Shown here in pieces: positions 51,922 through 61,124 of a DNA stretch of 64,000 nucleotides. Under the pieces are notes generated by a model. It had not been told where the DNA came from. It searched no databases and worked only from the letters and a program-made list of their open reading frames with translations. The position numbers and the translations under genes were made by a program. Numbering within the stretch: the stretch's first letter is position 1; each line of letters starts with the position of its first letter. This DNA is from Chitinophagales bacterium (lineage in GTDB: Bacteria > Bacteroidota > Bacteroidia > Chitinophagales > Chitinophagaceae): NCBI GenBank assembly GCA_017303415.1, contig JAFLBJ010000001.1, positions 1,798,001-1,862,000 on the forward strand. The letters run 5' to 3'.

Positions 51922-53124
51922 ATGCTGGATTCGATTGAGAAAGCTATTGCGGATATACGTGCCGGAAAACTGGTGATCGTGGTCGATGATGAAGACCGTG
52001 AAAATGAGGGAGATTTCATTTGTGCCGCCGAAGCAGCCACCCCGGAAGTGATCAATTTCATGACCAAGCACGGCCGGGGATTGATCTGTGTCCCCCTGCT
52101 GGAACAACGCTGCGAAGAGCTCAAACTGGAGCTGATGGTCAATAATAATACCGCCTTGCATGAAACGGCATTTACGGTGTCGGTCGACCTGCTGGGACAT
52201 GGCTGTACAACCGGTATTTCAGCACAAGACAGATCACTGACCATCAAAGCCCTGATCGATCCGGAAACCAGGCCGGAAGACCTCGGCCGGCCAGGACATA
52301 TCTTCCCCCTGCGTGCAAAGACCGGCGGCGTGCTTCGCCGGGCCGGACATACCGAAGCCGCGATCGATCTTTCGCGCCTGGCTGGTTATCAACCTGCCGG
52401 GGTATTGGTCGAGATCATGAATGATGACGGCACAATGGCCCGCCTCCCTCAATTAATGGAGATCGCCAAAAAATTTGATTTCAGTATCATTTCCATCAAA
52501 GACCTGATTGAATACCGCATCACCCGCGATTCCCTGATCGAGGAGGTGGTGGAAGTAGATATGCCCACCCAGTTTGGTATGTTCAAACTCAAAGCCTTTC
52601 GCGAAAAGAATTCAAGCAACGAACACCTGGCCCTGATCAAAGGGAAATGGGAAGCAGATGAACCGGTGATGGTGCGTGTTCACTCCTCCTGTTTCACCGG
52701 GGATATCCTGGGATCGCTTCGCTGTGATTGTGGCGAACAACTTCACTGCGCTATGCAAATGGTGGAGAAAGAAGGGAAAGGGGTCATTCTTTATATGAAC
52801 CAGGAAGGCCGTGGTATCGGTCTGTTGAATAAACTCAAGGCCTACCGCCTGCAAGAGCAGGGAATGGACACCGTGGATGCCAACCTTCATTTGGGTTTTC
52901 AAATGGACCAACGGGATTATGGAGTAGGCGCTCAGATACTTCGCTATCTGGGTATATCCAAATTGAAACTGATCAGCAATAACCCCAAGAAGAGAGTAGG
53001 GCTTATTGGCTATGGATTGGAAGTGGTGGATAATATTCCCATTCGCATACACGCCAACCCGCATAATGAAAAGTATTTAGCTACAAAGCGGGATAGGATG
53101 GGGCATGATTTGGGGGAGAGGTGA
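51922..53124 (+). CDS. ribBA: Bifunctional DHBP synthase / GTP cyclohydrolase II
   Basis: Two entry steps of riboflavin synthesis, 400 aa from the ATG at 51922 ([15 protein letters not shown]). N-terminal Rib[19 protein letters not shown] near residues 20-37 (metal-binding acidic loop), GHTEAAIDL and [12 protein letters not shown]-terminal RibA from about 205: [21 protein letters not shown] with the three zinc cysteines, [20 protein letters not shown] and SNNPKK. Both halves look complete. The last residues (GER, stop) run into the GTGAGG words of repeat R11. Divergent from the Oar pair, convergent with the response regulator. Confidence 0.96.
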   Translation: MLDSIEKAIADIRAGKLVIVVDDEDRENEGDFICAAEAATPEVINFMTKHGRGLICVPLLEQRCEELKLELMVNNNTALHETAFTVSVDLLGHGCTTGISAQDRSLTIKALIDPETRPEDLGRPGHIFPLRAKTGGVLRRAGHTEAAIDLSRLAGYQPAGVLVEIMNDDGTMARLPQLMEIAKKFDFSIISIKDLIEYRITRDSLIEEVVEVDMPTQFGMFKLKAFREKNSSNEHLALIKGKWEADEPVMVRVHSSCFTGDILGSLRCDCGEQLHCAMQMVEKEGKGVILYMNQEGRGIGLLNKLKAYRLQEQGMDTVDANLHLGFQMDQRDYGVGAQILRYLGISKLKLISNNPKKRVGLIGYGLEVVDNIPIRIHANPHNEKYLATKRDRMGHDLGER

Positions 53125-53160
53125 GAATCGTGAGGCGCCTCACGTCTCTCGCCTCACACC
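53120..53160. repeat. Inverted repeat R11 between ribBA and response regulator
   Basis: Perfect 14-bp palindrome GTGAGGCGCCTCAC at 53130-53143, flanked by further GGTGAGA and TCTCGCCTCACACC words. It contains the stop codons of both convergent genes (53122-53124 and 53154-53156). Confidence 0.8.
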
Positions 53161-53795
53161 AGCCGATGTTCATACGCAAACTTCACCAACCCGATCACAC
53201 TATTCGTATTTGTTTTTCGGAAAATATTCTTGCGGTGGGTTTCTACTGTTCTTTCTGAAATAAAAAGTGCATCGGCGATTTGACGGTTATTGTATTCCTT
53301 TTCTATCAGGCGGATGATCTCGATCTCTCTTTCAGTAAGGTGGGCCTCTTCTGCCTGCTTTTTGCGACGGTCAGAGTTTTTCAGTTCCCTGATCACTTCT
53401 TCACTAAAATATATACCACCGGCCGCGATCTTTTCGAGGGCGGTTACAAGTTCCTGTTTACCGATATTCTTCAATACATAACCGGATATATCGGACTCGG
53501 TGATCATTTCATTGACCAATTCACCCTGCCCGCTCATGGAAAGCGCGAGGATACGAAGGAGGGGAAATTCCTTTCGCACTTTTTTGGCCAATTCATTGCC
53601 GGGAATGACAGGCATCATGATATCCGTCAGCAGGATATCCACCGGATGCAGTTGAAGAAGACCGATTACTTCTTCGGGCTTCGTGGTAGAAAATACCAAC
53701 TCCACCGAATCGGTCCCCTTTAATAAAGACAATAACCCATCGATCACGATCTGGTGATCGTCCACCAAGGCCACTTTGATCTTTCTCTTCCCCAT
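53154..53795 (-). CDS. NarL/FixJ-type response regulator
   Basis: 213 aa. Receiver domain residues 5-125 (VALVDDHQIVIDGLL; phospho-acceptor Asp58 in DILLTDIMMPV; ALSMSGQ; YVLKNIGKQEL) and a LuxR-type helix-turn-helix about 148-205 (LTEREIEIIRLIEKEYNNRQIADALFIS, TVETHRKNIF). Encoded directly downstream of a TPR histidine kinase on the same strand; probable cognate pair. A 15-bp hairpin (R13) lies between the two genes. The stop codon lies within repeat R11. Confidence 0.93.
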   Translation of the reverse strand: MGKRKIKVALVDDHQIVIDGLLSLLKGTDSVELVFSTTKPEEVIGLLQLHPVDILLTDIMMPVIPGNELAKKVRKEFPLLRILALSMSGQGELVNEMITESDISGYVLKNIGKQELVTALEKIAAGGIYFSEEVIRELKNSDRRKKQAEEAHLTEREIEIIRLIEKEYNNRQIADALFISERTVETHRKNIFRKTNTNSVIGLVKFAYEHRLV

Positions 53796-53820
53796 TTGTC
53801 GAAAATAACTATTTATTATT

Positions 53821-53867
53821 GTTTCTCGCAGCGAAGGCAGCGCTTCCTGGCGTTCGCTGCGAGAAAC
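53821..53867. repeat. Hairpin R13 between kinase and regulator genes
   Basis: GTTTCTCGCAGCGAA (53821-53835) pairs perfectly with 53853-53867 across a 17-nt loop. No T-run follows on the minus strand except ATAATAAATAG, so partial termination or mRNA processing between the kinase and regulator is possible. Confidence 0.75.
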
Positions 53868-53901
53868 CTAAGAACGAATTTTCAGCTATATCCTCTTTGG
53901 A

Positions 53902-55806
53902 TTACGAAAGAGGTACATGCACCGCTACCAGGGTTCCTTTTCCCGGGGCAGAATCAAAATCCACCGTGCCTTTCAGAAATTCCACCCGCGTACGGATATT
54001 TTTTAACCCCATCCCATCCCCATTCGCTTCATCCAAAACGGCAAACCCTTTTCCATTGTCTTCAATGGTGGCACTAATGCCGTCTTTATCACGGATGATC
54101 GAAATATCGAGGTGGGTGGCCCCGGCATGTTTGATCACATTGTTGACACATTCCTGTATCACACGATACAATACAATTTCCACATTGCTGTCGATCCGGT
54201 CCTGCAGCCCTTCGGTGTGCAGGTGCACCTTTAATACTTTGCTTTCGATCTTTTCCAGAAAATCGCCAATGGCAGAGGCTAACCCTTTTTTCAACAGCAC
54301 ATTGGGCATCATGTTATGACTTACTGTACGTACTTCCTTACAACTTTCATCCACCAGGCCGATGATCTTATCGAGTGAGGCCCGCTGACCCGGGTCGGCA
54401 ATGGTTAGTTCCGATTCCAGGGCAGAAAGGTTCATTTTGGCCGCGCTCATCATTTGTCCCACTCCGTCGTGCAGGTCCTTCGCGATCCGCTGCCGCTCAC
54501 TTTCTTCGGCTTCCATCACCGCACGGGTGGCAATTTCCTGTTGATGCATGATCTCCTGCTGCAACTGATGCTTTTGCCGCAGGCGGTATCGCCGGTAAAT
54601 CAGGTAGCCGGAAAAGGCAGTCAGGAGCAAAATAAGTACGGTACCTCCAATGATATAATTTTTCTTACTCAGTTGTGTTTGCTGTAACTCGATCTGTTTT
54701 TGTTTCTTCTCGGTCTCGTAGATCGTTTGCAATTCAGCGATCTTGGTCTCGCTCTCAATATTCAGCAGACTGTCCTTCAATGATTCTGATTTTTTCAGCG
54801 CCTCAAATGCCAACTCGACCTGCCCGGCTTTCTTATAAGATTCAGACATGTACTGATAGGCCAATTGACGACCCTGCGCGTAACCGGCCGAATCGGCCAG
54901 CGCTACCGATCGCAAAAAATAGGGAATGGCCTCATTGTATTTTTTTTGAAAGGAAAACAAATGACCCAGATTGAGATAGCTGTCACTCATTTGTTTTTTA
55001 TTATCAAAAGCAGAATCGATCAGGATAGTGCGGCGAAAATAGGCAAAGGCCTTTGCAAAATCAGGCGGGGATCCATACATGTAACAATTCCCCATGTTGT
55101 CGTAAAACATGGCCTTGGAGAATGCGTTATTGGTTTCTTCCGCAATTTGAATCCCGAGGCTATCCAATTGCAGGGCCTCATTTATTTTTCCCTGCATGCC
55201 ATAAATGTTGGCGAGGGTGTGGAGTGCTGTTAAACGAAGGCGAGGGGCCTGTGGCGTTTGCAGGTCATTCAGCATATCCAGCGCTTCCCGGATATAAACC
55301 TCAGCTTGGGGGAGTTTATCCTGGGATTGGTACACCATCCCGATATTAAGCCGCGAGGCGATCATACCATTCTGATCATTGATCTTTTCGCGGATGCTGA
55401 GGGCACGGAACTGCACTTCAAGAGCTTCCGCATGTTTTCCCAATTGCCAAAGTACGGTACCCTGTGCGCCATAGGTGTTCCCCATCATTGAATCGTTGCG
55501 GGTCTTCTCACTTAAGAGCCGGCATTCTTCAAAATAATTCATGGCGGTTCGGTACCGGGCCTTTACAGCCTGGGCCTGTCCCATGGCATAGTTGGCAAGT
55601 AAGAGGGAATAGTCCGAGCCTTTTTCTTTGGCCAGGGTATAGGCCTTATCCGCAAGAAGAAAACAGCTATCGGCATTGGTATTGCGCATTTCCACCGACT
55701 GACGGGCATACCGTTCAATCAGGGTATTCACTTCTTCCTTCTGGGCATCCGCGGAAAGGACGAGGAATAAGCAGGCCAATATGAGGGCATAACGGGTGGC
55801 AGGCAT
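53902..55806 (-). CDS. TPR sensor histidine kinase (HisKA_3 type)
   Basis: 634 aa from the ATG at 55806 (MPATRYALILACLFLVLSADAQ signal peptide); a longer start 11 codons upstream would spoil the signal. Periplasmic TPR domain about residues 25-335, one TM (YIIGGTVLILLLTAFSGYLIY, about 378-400), coiled coil, HisKA_3 dimerisation with phospho-His in KDLHDGVGQMMSAAKMNL near 450, then HATPase (QECVNNVIKHA, DNGKGF, GMGLKNIRTRVEFL) to the C-terminus. NarX/LytS-like partner of the adjacent response regulator. Signal unknown. 16 nt after dapB. Confidence 0.9.
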   Translation of the reverse strand: MPATRYALILACLFLVLSADAQKEEVNTLIERYARQSVEMRNTNADSCFLLADKAYTLAKEKGSDYSLLLANYAMGQAQAVKARYRTAMNYFEECRLLSEKTRNDSMMGNTYGAQGTVLWQLGKHAEALEVQFRALSIREKINDQNGMIASRLNIGMVYQSQDKLPQAEVYIREALDMLNDLQTPQAPRLRLTALHTLANIYGMQGKINEALQLDSLGIQIAEETNNAFSKAMFYDNMGNCYMYGSPPDFAKAFAYFRRTILIDSAFDNKKQMSDSYLNLGHLFSFQKKYNEAIPYFLRSVALADSAGYAQGRQLAYQYMSESYKKAGQVELAFEALKKSESLKDSLLNIESETKIAELQTIYETEKKQKQIELQQTQLSKKNYIIGGTVLILLLTAFSGYLIYRRYRLRQKHQLQQEIMHQQEIATRAVMEAEESERQRIAKDLHDGVGQMMSAAKMNLSALESELTIADPGQRASLDKIIGLVDESCKEVRTVSHNMMPNVLLKKGLASAIGDFLEKIESKVLKVHLHTEGLQDRIDSNVEIVLYRVIQECVNNVIKHAGATHLDISIIRDKDGISATIEDNGKGFAVLDEANGDGMGLKNIRTRVEFLKGTVDFDSAPGKGTLVAVHVPLS

Positions 55807-55822
55807 AGTGTGTTGTAAAATA

Positions 55823-56539
55823 CTATAATCCCAACACATCCTTCATGGTGAACAAACCTTTTTTCCCCTGCAGGAATTCGGCGGCCAATACCGCACCCAG
55901 GGCAAAACCGGTGCGGTTATGCGCCGTGTGGATGATCTCAATATCATCAATGGCCGAGCTGTAGCGCACTTTATGGGTACCTGGCGCGGGGTCTATGCGC
56001 GCACTCACGATCTCAAGGTCTTTGGGATTGTCACTGTTCTGGTTGACCCAGGTATTCTTTCTTTTTATTTTTTCGAGTACCTGTTCTGCCAGGGTAATGG
56101 CGGTTCCGCTCGGGGCATCTCTTTTCTGGGTATGATGGATCTCTTCCAATTGTACATCATAATCATCATGGGGAGCCATCAGTTCGGCCAATCGTTTATT
56201 CAGTTCAAAAAAGATATTGACACCCACGCTAAAATTACTGGCATATATAAACGATCCTTTTGTCTCTGCCCGGAGTGATTCGATCTCTTTCCACCTATCA
56301 AGCCAGCCGGTGGAGCCGCATACCAACGGAATGCCCCATGTCAATACCTGCTTTACATTCTCAAAGGCACTATGCGGGCCCGTGAACTCAATGGCCACAT
56401 CGGCTTTTTTCAGATTGGCTTCACTGAAATCGGCCAGGTTCTCATCATTGACCTTTAATACAATTTCATGTCCGCGCTGCAAAGCGATCTCTTCAATGGC
56501 TTTGCCCATTTTGCCGTATCCAATTAAAGCAATCTTCAT
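55823..56539 (-). CDS. dapB: 4-hydroxy-tetrahydrodipicolinate reductase
   Basis: Lysine and meso-DAP synthesis, 238 aa from the ATG at 56539 (MKIALIGYGKMGKAIEE); an upstream start four codons earlier is possible. Nucleotide-binding GYGKMG near residue 9, IEFTGPHSAFENVK near 55, CGSTGW near 80, ASNFSVGVNIFF near 103, the catalytic EEIHHTQKRDAPSGTA near 133-148 (His/Lys), and GFALGAVLAAEFL at the C-terminus. In the parA-parB-DUF5683-dapB run commonly seen in Bacteroidota. Confidence 0.95.
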   Translation of the reverse strand: MKIALIGYGKMGKAIEEIALQRGHEIVLKVNDENLADFSEANLKKADVAIEFTGPHSAFENVKQVLTWGIPLVCGSTGWLDRWKEIESLRAETKGSFIYASNFSVGVNIFFELNKRLAELMAPHDDYDVQLEEIHHTQKRDAPSGTAITLAEQVLEKIKRKNTWVNQNSDNPKDLEIVSARIDPAPGTHKVRYSSAIDDIEIIHTAHNRTGFALGAVLAAEFLQGKKGLFTMKDVLGL

Positions 56540-56569
56540 ATATATTATCAAGAGTTAAAATTCGTGCTA

Positions 56570-57184
56570 TTATTTCTTCCCGATAGTAAACACCAACCCC
56601 ACACCTGCCGTTCTCAAATAAGGATTGACCACCGGTTTGATCTTCATGCTGAGGTCGGGTGAAATATCAAAACTCTTCAGGTGTCCGTCTACAGCGGCGT
56701 CAACTACATTCAGTCCCCAAAACAGGACAAATACCAGAACGGAATAATCAATGTATTTTCTGAATTCATCTCTTCCGGCGCGGATGGATTCAGGGCTGAT
56801 GATCTTGTAAAGTTGGTCGAGTGTATTGTAGTCAGTGGAATCGTAGGCAGGGGCTTGTGCTTTGATACGTGCGGCATAGGCAAAACGGTATTCCCGGTAA
56901 ACACCGATGTTATCAAAGAACACATAGGAAGTGATTCCGAGTGCGGCATAAACGATCGGGATCTTCCAGTATTTTTTATTGGTGGCCTGTCCCCAACCCG
57001 GAATAATGGCCGAGCGCAAAGCTACTTTGCGGGGATAGGTATTCTTTCTTGCGGTATCGGGTTTGATGATTGGTGGGGTGGCAGGAATGGAATCGTTTAG
57101 CCCCATGATGGTTTCCTGTGCCTGAACCTGCTGGCCGGCCATGAATAAAAACAGGGATAAAAAAATGAATTGGATCGTCTTCAT
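56570..57184 (-). CDS. DUF5683-type envelope protein
   Basis: 204 aa from the ATG at 57184 (MKTIQFIFLSLFLFMAGQQVQAQ signal peptide). Conserved block PRKVALRSAIIPGWGQATNKKYWKIPIVYAALG near residues 50-85, a TM-like stretch YAALGITSYVFF, then KYIDYSVLVFVLFWGLNVVDAAVDGHL and a beta-strand end (YLRTAGVGLVFTIGKK). This is the DUF5683 family, almost always beside parB and dapB in Bacteroidota; role unknown. Starts 2 nt after parB. Confidence 0.85.
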   Translation of the reverse strand: MKTIQFIFLSLFLFMAGQQVQAQETIMGLNDSIPATPPIIKPDTARKNTYPRKVALRSAIIPGWGQATNKKYWKIPIVYAALGITSYVFFDNIGVYREYRFAYAARIKAQAPAYDSTDYNTLDQLYKIISPESIRAGRDEFRKYIDYSVLVFVLFWGLNVVDAAVDGHLKSFDISPDLSMKIKPVVNPYLRTAGVGLVFTIGKK

Positions 57185-57186
57185 GG

Positions 57187-58104
57187 TCAATCTACGGTAA
57201 CATTCCATTGACCGAGCAGTTTATTGAATTCTTCCAATGAATAATAATCAAACGTAAGTTGCCCGCTTCCATCGGATTGGTGTTTCAATTTTACCCGGGT
57301 ACTGAAATGCGATGCTAATTTATCTTCAATTTTCTGGAAGGCCGGAGGCAGCGAGGTTTTTACCTGTTTTTTAACAGGGCCATCCTGTTTGTACAGGTTA
57401 CGAACCATGGCTTCGGTTTGTCGCACCGACAATCCTTTTTCTTTTATTTCTGAAAAAATATAAAGTTGCTTGTCAATGGTGTCCACATTGATAAGGGCCC
57501 GTGCATGTCCCATGCTCATTTCTCCCTTTCGCAGGGCGATCTGGATATCGGGGGGTAGTTTCAGTAACCGGATATAATTAGTAACGGTACTCCGGTCAAA
57601 GCCCATACGGTCGGCCACCTGTTCCTGCGTATAGCTCAGTTCTTCCATCATCCGCTTATAGCTAAGCGAAATTTCAATGGCATTGAGGTCTTCCCGCTGC
57701 AGGTTTTCCAGCAGGGCCAGTTCCAATAATTGCTGATCGTTGGCCTGGCGTACATAGGCCGGTATATCTTTTAGCCCGGCGATCTTTGATGCCCTCCATC
57801 TCCGTTCCCCGGAAATAAGCCGGTATTTACCCGAAGGAAGTTTGGATACGGTGACGGGTTGAATGATATCGTGTATGCGAATGGAATTTGCGAGTTCCTG
57901 TAAGGCGGTCTCGTCAAAATCGCGACGTGGTTGTTTGGGGTTGGTTTCGATCGTATCGATCGGGATACGGGTAACACCGGTAACGGTATCCACTACGGTA
58001 CTTTTCAGGGTATTCGCACTGCTTTTCAGGTCGGCATCAATGCCCTGTAACAGGGATCGTATTCCTTTACCTAATGCTTCTTTGTTCTGTTTGGGGCTGG
58101 TCAT
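57187..58104 (-). CDS. parB: Chromosome-partitioning protein ParB
   Basis: 305 aa from the ATG at 58104 (MTSPKQNKEALGKGIRSLLQG, the ParA-interacting N-terminus). CTPase/ParB domain: IPIDTIETNPKQPRRDFDE near 50, GKYRLISGERRWRASKIAG near 105 (GERR and nucleotide motif), central helix-turn-helix with YTQEQVADRMGFDRSTVTNYIRLL near 160, and a C-terminal dimerisation region. parA lies 24 nt upstream on the same strand. I found no convincing parS site in this window. Confidence 0.95.
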   Translation of the reverse strand: MTSPKQNKEALGKGIRSLLQGIDADLKSSANTLKSTVVDTVTGVTRIPIDTIETNPKQPRRDFDETALQELANSIRIHDIIQPVTVSKLPSGKYRLISGERRWRASKIAGLKDIPAYVRQANDQQLLELALLENLQREDLNAIEISLSYKRMMEELSYTQEQVADRMGFDRSTVTNYIRLLKLPPDIQIALRKGEMSMGHARALINVDTIDKQLYIFSEIKEKGLSVRQTEAMVRNLYKQDGPVKKQVKTSLPPAFQKIEDKLASHFSTRVKLKHQSDGSGQLTFDYYSLEEFNKLLGQWNVTVD

Positions 58105-58128
58105 GGGCAATGGTTGTTAGGTTCCGGC

Positions 58129-58932
58129 TTAGAGTTCCATGATTCGTTCTTCCTGCCGGATCTTGGTCATGTCGTTCTTTTGAAGGATCTCTTTGGCCAG
58201 GTTGAGGTAGTTCACCGAACCCTTGCTTTTGGCATCATACAGGATCACGGGTTTACCTACACTGGGGGCTTCGCTGAGCTTGGCGTTACGGTGGATGATG
58301 GTGTCAAAGACCAGGTCTTCAAAGTGGCGACGTACTTCGCTTACCACCTGGTTGCAGAGGCGGAGACGTCCATCGTACATGGTCATCAGGATGCCTTCGA
58401 TCAGCAGAGAGGTATTTAGCCGGCTTTGCACGATCTTGATCGTATTGAGCAGTTTGCCCAAACCTTCCAGGGCAAAGAATTCGCATTGTACAGGAACGAT
58501 CACCGAGTCAGATGCGGTCAATGCATTAACAGTGATCAGGCCAAGCGAAGGGGAACAGTCAATAATGATGAAATCATAATCGCCCTTCACCGGGTCGAGG
58601 ATATTTTTCAAAACCATTTCCCGGTTGGGGTAATTGATCATTTCGATCTCAGCACCTACCAGGTCAATATGTGAGGGGATCAGGTCGAGATAGGGTATTT
58701 CCGTTTTGAGGATTACATCCCTGGCTACCGATTCATTCACCATGCAGTCATACAGGCTATGGGTAATGTTGTGCAGGTCAAAACCTACCCCGGTCGTGCT
58801 ATTGGCCTGCGGATCGGCATCCACCAGCAGGGTTTTGTATTCAAGTACAGCCAGACTCGCCGCAACATTGATCGCGGAAGTGGTCTTACCTACACCCCCT
58901 TTTTGATTGGCCACACCAATAACTCTTGCCAT
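58129..58932 (-). CDS. parA: Chromosome-partitioning ATPase ParA (Soj)
   Basis: 267 aa deviant-Walker ATPase. [22 protein letters not shown] at residues 6-27 (signature Lys in KGGVGKT), [10 protein letters not shown] near 39, [19 protein letters not shown] near 118-136, and [17 protein letters not shown]. Short N-terminus, as in chromosomal Soj-type ParA. With ParB it organises origin segregation. 24 nt after the MBL hydrolase gene, so possibly in one long transcript down to the response regulator. Confidence 0.95.
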   Translation of the reverse strand: MARVIGVANQKGGVGKTTSAINVAASLAVLEYKTLLVDADPQANSTTGVGFDLHNITHSLYDCMVNESVARDVILKTEIPYLDLIPSHIDLVGAEIEMINYPNREMVLKNILDPVKGDYDFIIIDCSPSLGLITVNALTASDSVIVPVQCEFFALEGLGKLLNTIKIVQSRLNTSLLIEGILMTMYDGRLRLCNQVVSEVRRHFEDLVFDTIIHRNAKLSEAPSVGKPVILYDAKSKGSVNYLNLAKEILQKNDMTKIRQEERIMEL

Positions 58933-58956
58933 AATCGGAACCCCTCGTATTTTTTA

Positions 58957-59637
58957 TTATAAACTCAATTGTTGACCAATACCGGGAAGATGCAATGTGT
59001 ACCCTTCATCCGCAAAACACTTTTTCGCGGCGGCATGGTCGATCCTAATAAAGCCAAATGTATCAAAATGAACGCCAACAACCGTCTCGCAGCGGATCAT
59101 TTTTGCAGCTTTGACCGCATCTTCCGGACCCATGGTGAAATTATCCCCAACGGGCATGACCGCAAACTTCAAGGTTGCCCAGTCTGCAATTAGTTGCATA
59201 TCAAGGGTCAGGGCAGTATCACCGGAATAATAAAAATTACCTTCCTGACCGTACACGATAAAACCCATGGGGTTTCCGCCATAGCTGCCATCGGGTAATC
59301 CGGAGGAATGTTGGGCGACTACGCATTTAACCACAAAATCACCGAAATCCCACCGACCTCCCGTATTCATCGGATGGGTATTTGACACACCTTTTTTATT
59401 GAGCCATTCATGGATCTCCCAGCTGCAAACTACTTTGGCGCCTGTTCTGGTGGCTATGGCTATACAGTCGGCAATATGATCTGCATGCCCGTGGGAAAGC
59501 AGGATATAATCCGCCTCAATGGTTTCAATATCGATCGCCTTTGCCAACTCATTGTAGGTAATAAAAGGATCAAACAATATTTTTTTGCCGTTCACGTCTA
59601 CGGAAAAACAGGAATGGCCGTAGTAGTTCAACGTCAT
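58957..59637 (-). CDS. Metallo-beta-lactamase-fold hydrolase (UPF0173-like)
   Basis: 226 aa, cytoplasmic. MBL-fold start MTLNYYGHSCFSVDVNGKKILFDPF, metal motif LLSHGHADHIADC near residue 47 (HxHxDH), VAQHSSG near 113, YSGDTALTLDMQLI near 135 (Asp ligand), and VGVHFDTF near 195. Matches the UPF0173 metal-dependent hydrolases of unknown substrate. First gene of the minus-strand parAB transcript. Confidence 0.88.
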   Translation of the reverse strand: MTLNYYGHSCFSVDVNGKKILFDPFITYNELAKAIDIETIEADYILLSHGHADHIADCIAIATRTGAKVVCSWEIHEWLNKKGVSNTHPMNTGGRWDFGDFVVKCVVAQHSSGLPDGSYGGNPMGFIVYGQEGNFYYSGDTALTLDMQLIADWATLKFAVMPVGDNFTMGPEDAVKAAKMIRCETVVGVHFDTFGFIRIDHAAAKKCFADEGYTLHLPGIGQQLSL

Positions 59638-59659
59638 ATTATTAATTTTTGAAGGAAAG

Positions 59660-59667
59660 CAAAAATA
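59660..59667 (-). promoter_or_regulatory. Candidate -7 box for the MBL hydrolase / parAB transcript
   Basis: TATTTTTG on the minus strand (59667-59660), a TAnnTTTG match ending 22 nt before the ATG at 59637. No clear -33 box. Confidence 0.45.
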
Positions 59668-59769
59668 AGCCTTGTGGTTAATTTATGGGAACTAAATGAC
59701 CGATTCTGTTGTTAAAGTAGTTTTTTTGGGTATAAATATTTTCGACAGTAGCAATCAATCCCTTTTTTC

Positions 59770-61020
59770 ATGCGTAGTTCTCCTTTTTGGTGGATTTTCA
59801 TCCTTTTCATGGTCTTGCTTGACCTATATGTTTTTCAGGCCCTGAAGGTGCTGACGGCTTCCACCGGTATCCGTACCCGGACCATCATTCATGTAGTGTA
59901 CTGGGTGCTTTCTGTGTCGGCAGTAGGAACCCTCCTGCTTCTGCCTTATCTGCATTTTGACCAGGCTTCCAAAGTGATCCGGTCCACCATCTTTGCGCTG
60001 ATCATCGGATTGTTTTTTGCCAAATTGATCGGGGCAGTTTTTTTCCTGGTGGATGATATTCGTCGCGGCGCCCAGTGGGTGGCTTTTAAAACCTTTCTTT
60101 CCGGTAACAGCGCGAAGGATGGGAGTGGGGGAGATGCCATTCCGCGATCGGCTTTCCTCAGTTGGATGGGGATGATCGCCGGAGGAGGTTTGTATGGTTC
60201 GCTGGTTTATGGTTTTGGAAACAAATACCGCTATGACCTGAAAAAAATACCTCTGGCCTTTTCCAATTTACCGGCCGCTTTCAAAGGACTTCGTATCGTG
60301 CATATCTCCGATATCCATTCGGGAAGCTTTACCGATAAAGAAGCCGTAAACCGCGGGGTACAAAAAATACTGGAACAGAAACCCGACCTGATCCTGTTCA
60401 CGGGTGACCTCGTGAATGACCGGGCCGATGAAATGGAACATTATAAAGAAGTCTTTTCTCAGCTTCGCGCTCCACTTGGTGTGTTTTCTACCCTGGGTAA
60501 CCACGATTATGGTGACTATGCCCGCTGGGAAAGCCCCGAAGCCAAAGCAGCCAACCTGGAACGGTTAAAGAATGTGCATGCCGAAATGGGTTGGAAGCTC
60601 CTGATGGATGAGCACCACGTCATCGAAAAAGATGGTCATTCCCTTTCTTTGTTAGGGGTACAAAACATCAGTGGCCGGGGTAATTTTCACAGTTATGGCG
60701 ACCTGGGCAAGGCCTATGAAGGCGCCCAACCACATCCTTTTAAGATCCTGATGAGTCACGACCCCTCGCATTGGGATGCAGAAGTGGTAAAAAGCTATCC
60801 CGATATTGACCTGATGCTTTCCGGGCATACCCACGGTATGCAATTCGGGGTGGAAATACCCGGATGGCGCTGGAGCCCCGTACAATATTTCTATAAACAA
60901 TGGGCCGGTCTTTACGAAACAGGTTCCCAAAAACTCTATGTCAACCGGGGTTTTGGCTTTATCGGCTACCCGGGTCGTGTAGGTATTTTACCCGAAATCA
61001 CCCTTATTGAATTGATTTAA
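59770..61020 (+). CDS. Membrane-anchored metallophosphoesterase
   Basis: 416 aa. Three to four N-terminal TM segments (WWIFILFMVLLDLYVF, IHVVYWVLSVSAVGTLLLL, STIFALIIGLFFAKLIGAVFF, and a short one near 142-160), then a calcineurin-like phosphoesterase domain about 175-405: IVHISDIHSG, LILFTGDLVND, LGNHDYGDY, ILMSHDPSHWD, and LSGHTHGMQFG supply the metal ligands. Architecture resembles YkuE/YaeI-type enzymes implicated in lipid phosphate metabolism; the substrate is not determined. Divergent from the parAB transcript. Confidence 0.88.
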   Translation: MRSSPFWWIFILFMVLLDLYVFQALKVLTASTGIRTRTIIHVVYWVLSVSAVGTLLLLPYLHFDQASKVIRSTIFALIIGLFFAKLIGAVFFLVDDIRRGAQWVAFKTFLSGNSAKDGSGGDAIPRSAFLSWMGMIAGGGLYGSLVYGFGNKYRYDLKKIPLAFSNLPAAFKGLRIVHISDIHSGSFTDKEAVNRGVQKILEQKPDLILFTGDLVNDRADEMEHYKEVFSQLRAPLGVFSTLGNHDYGDYARWESPEAKAANLERLKNVHAEMGWKLLMDEHHVIEKDGHSLSLLGVQNISGRGNFHSYGDLGKAYEGAQPHPFKILMSHDPSHWDAEVVKSYPDIDLMLSGHTHGMQFGVEIPGWRWSPVQYFYKQWAGLYETGSQKLYVNRGFGFIGYPGRVGILPEITLIELI

Positions 61021-61124
61021 AACGGTTTCCTCAATATTTTTGACCCCGGTTCGTTTGATTATTTTCCAGGGCATATTAAACCCATGCCTGCATACTGGGT
61101 CATAAACGCCGGAATACAAGCCTT

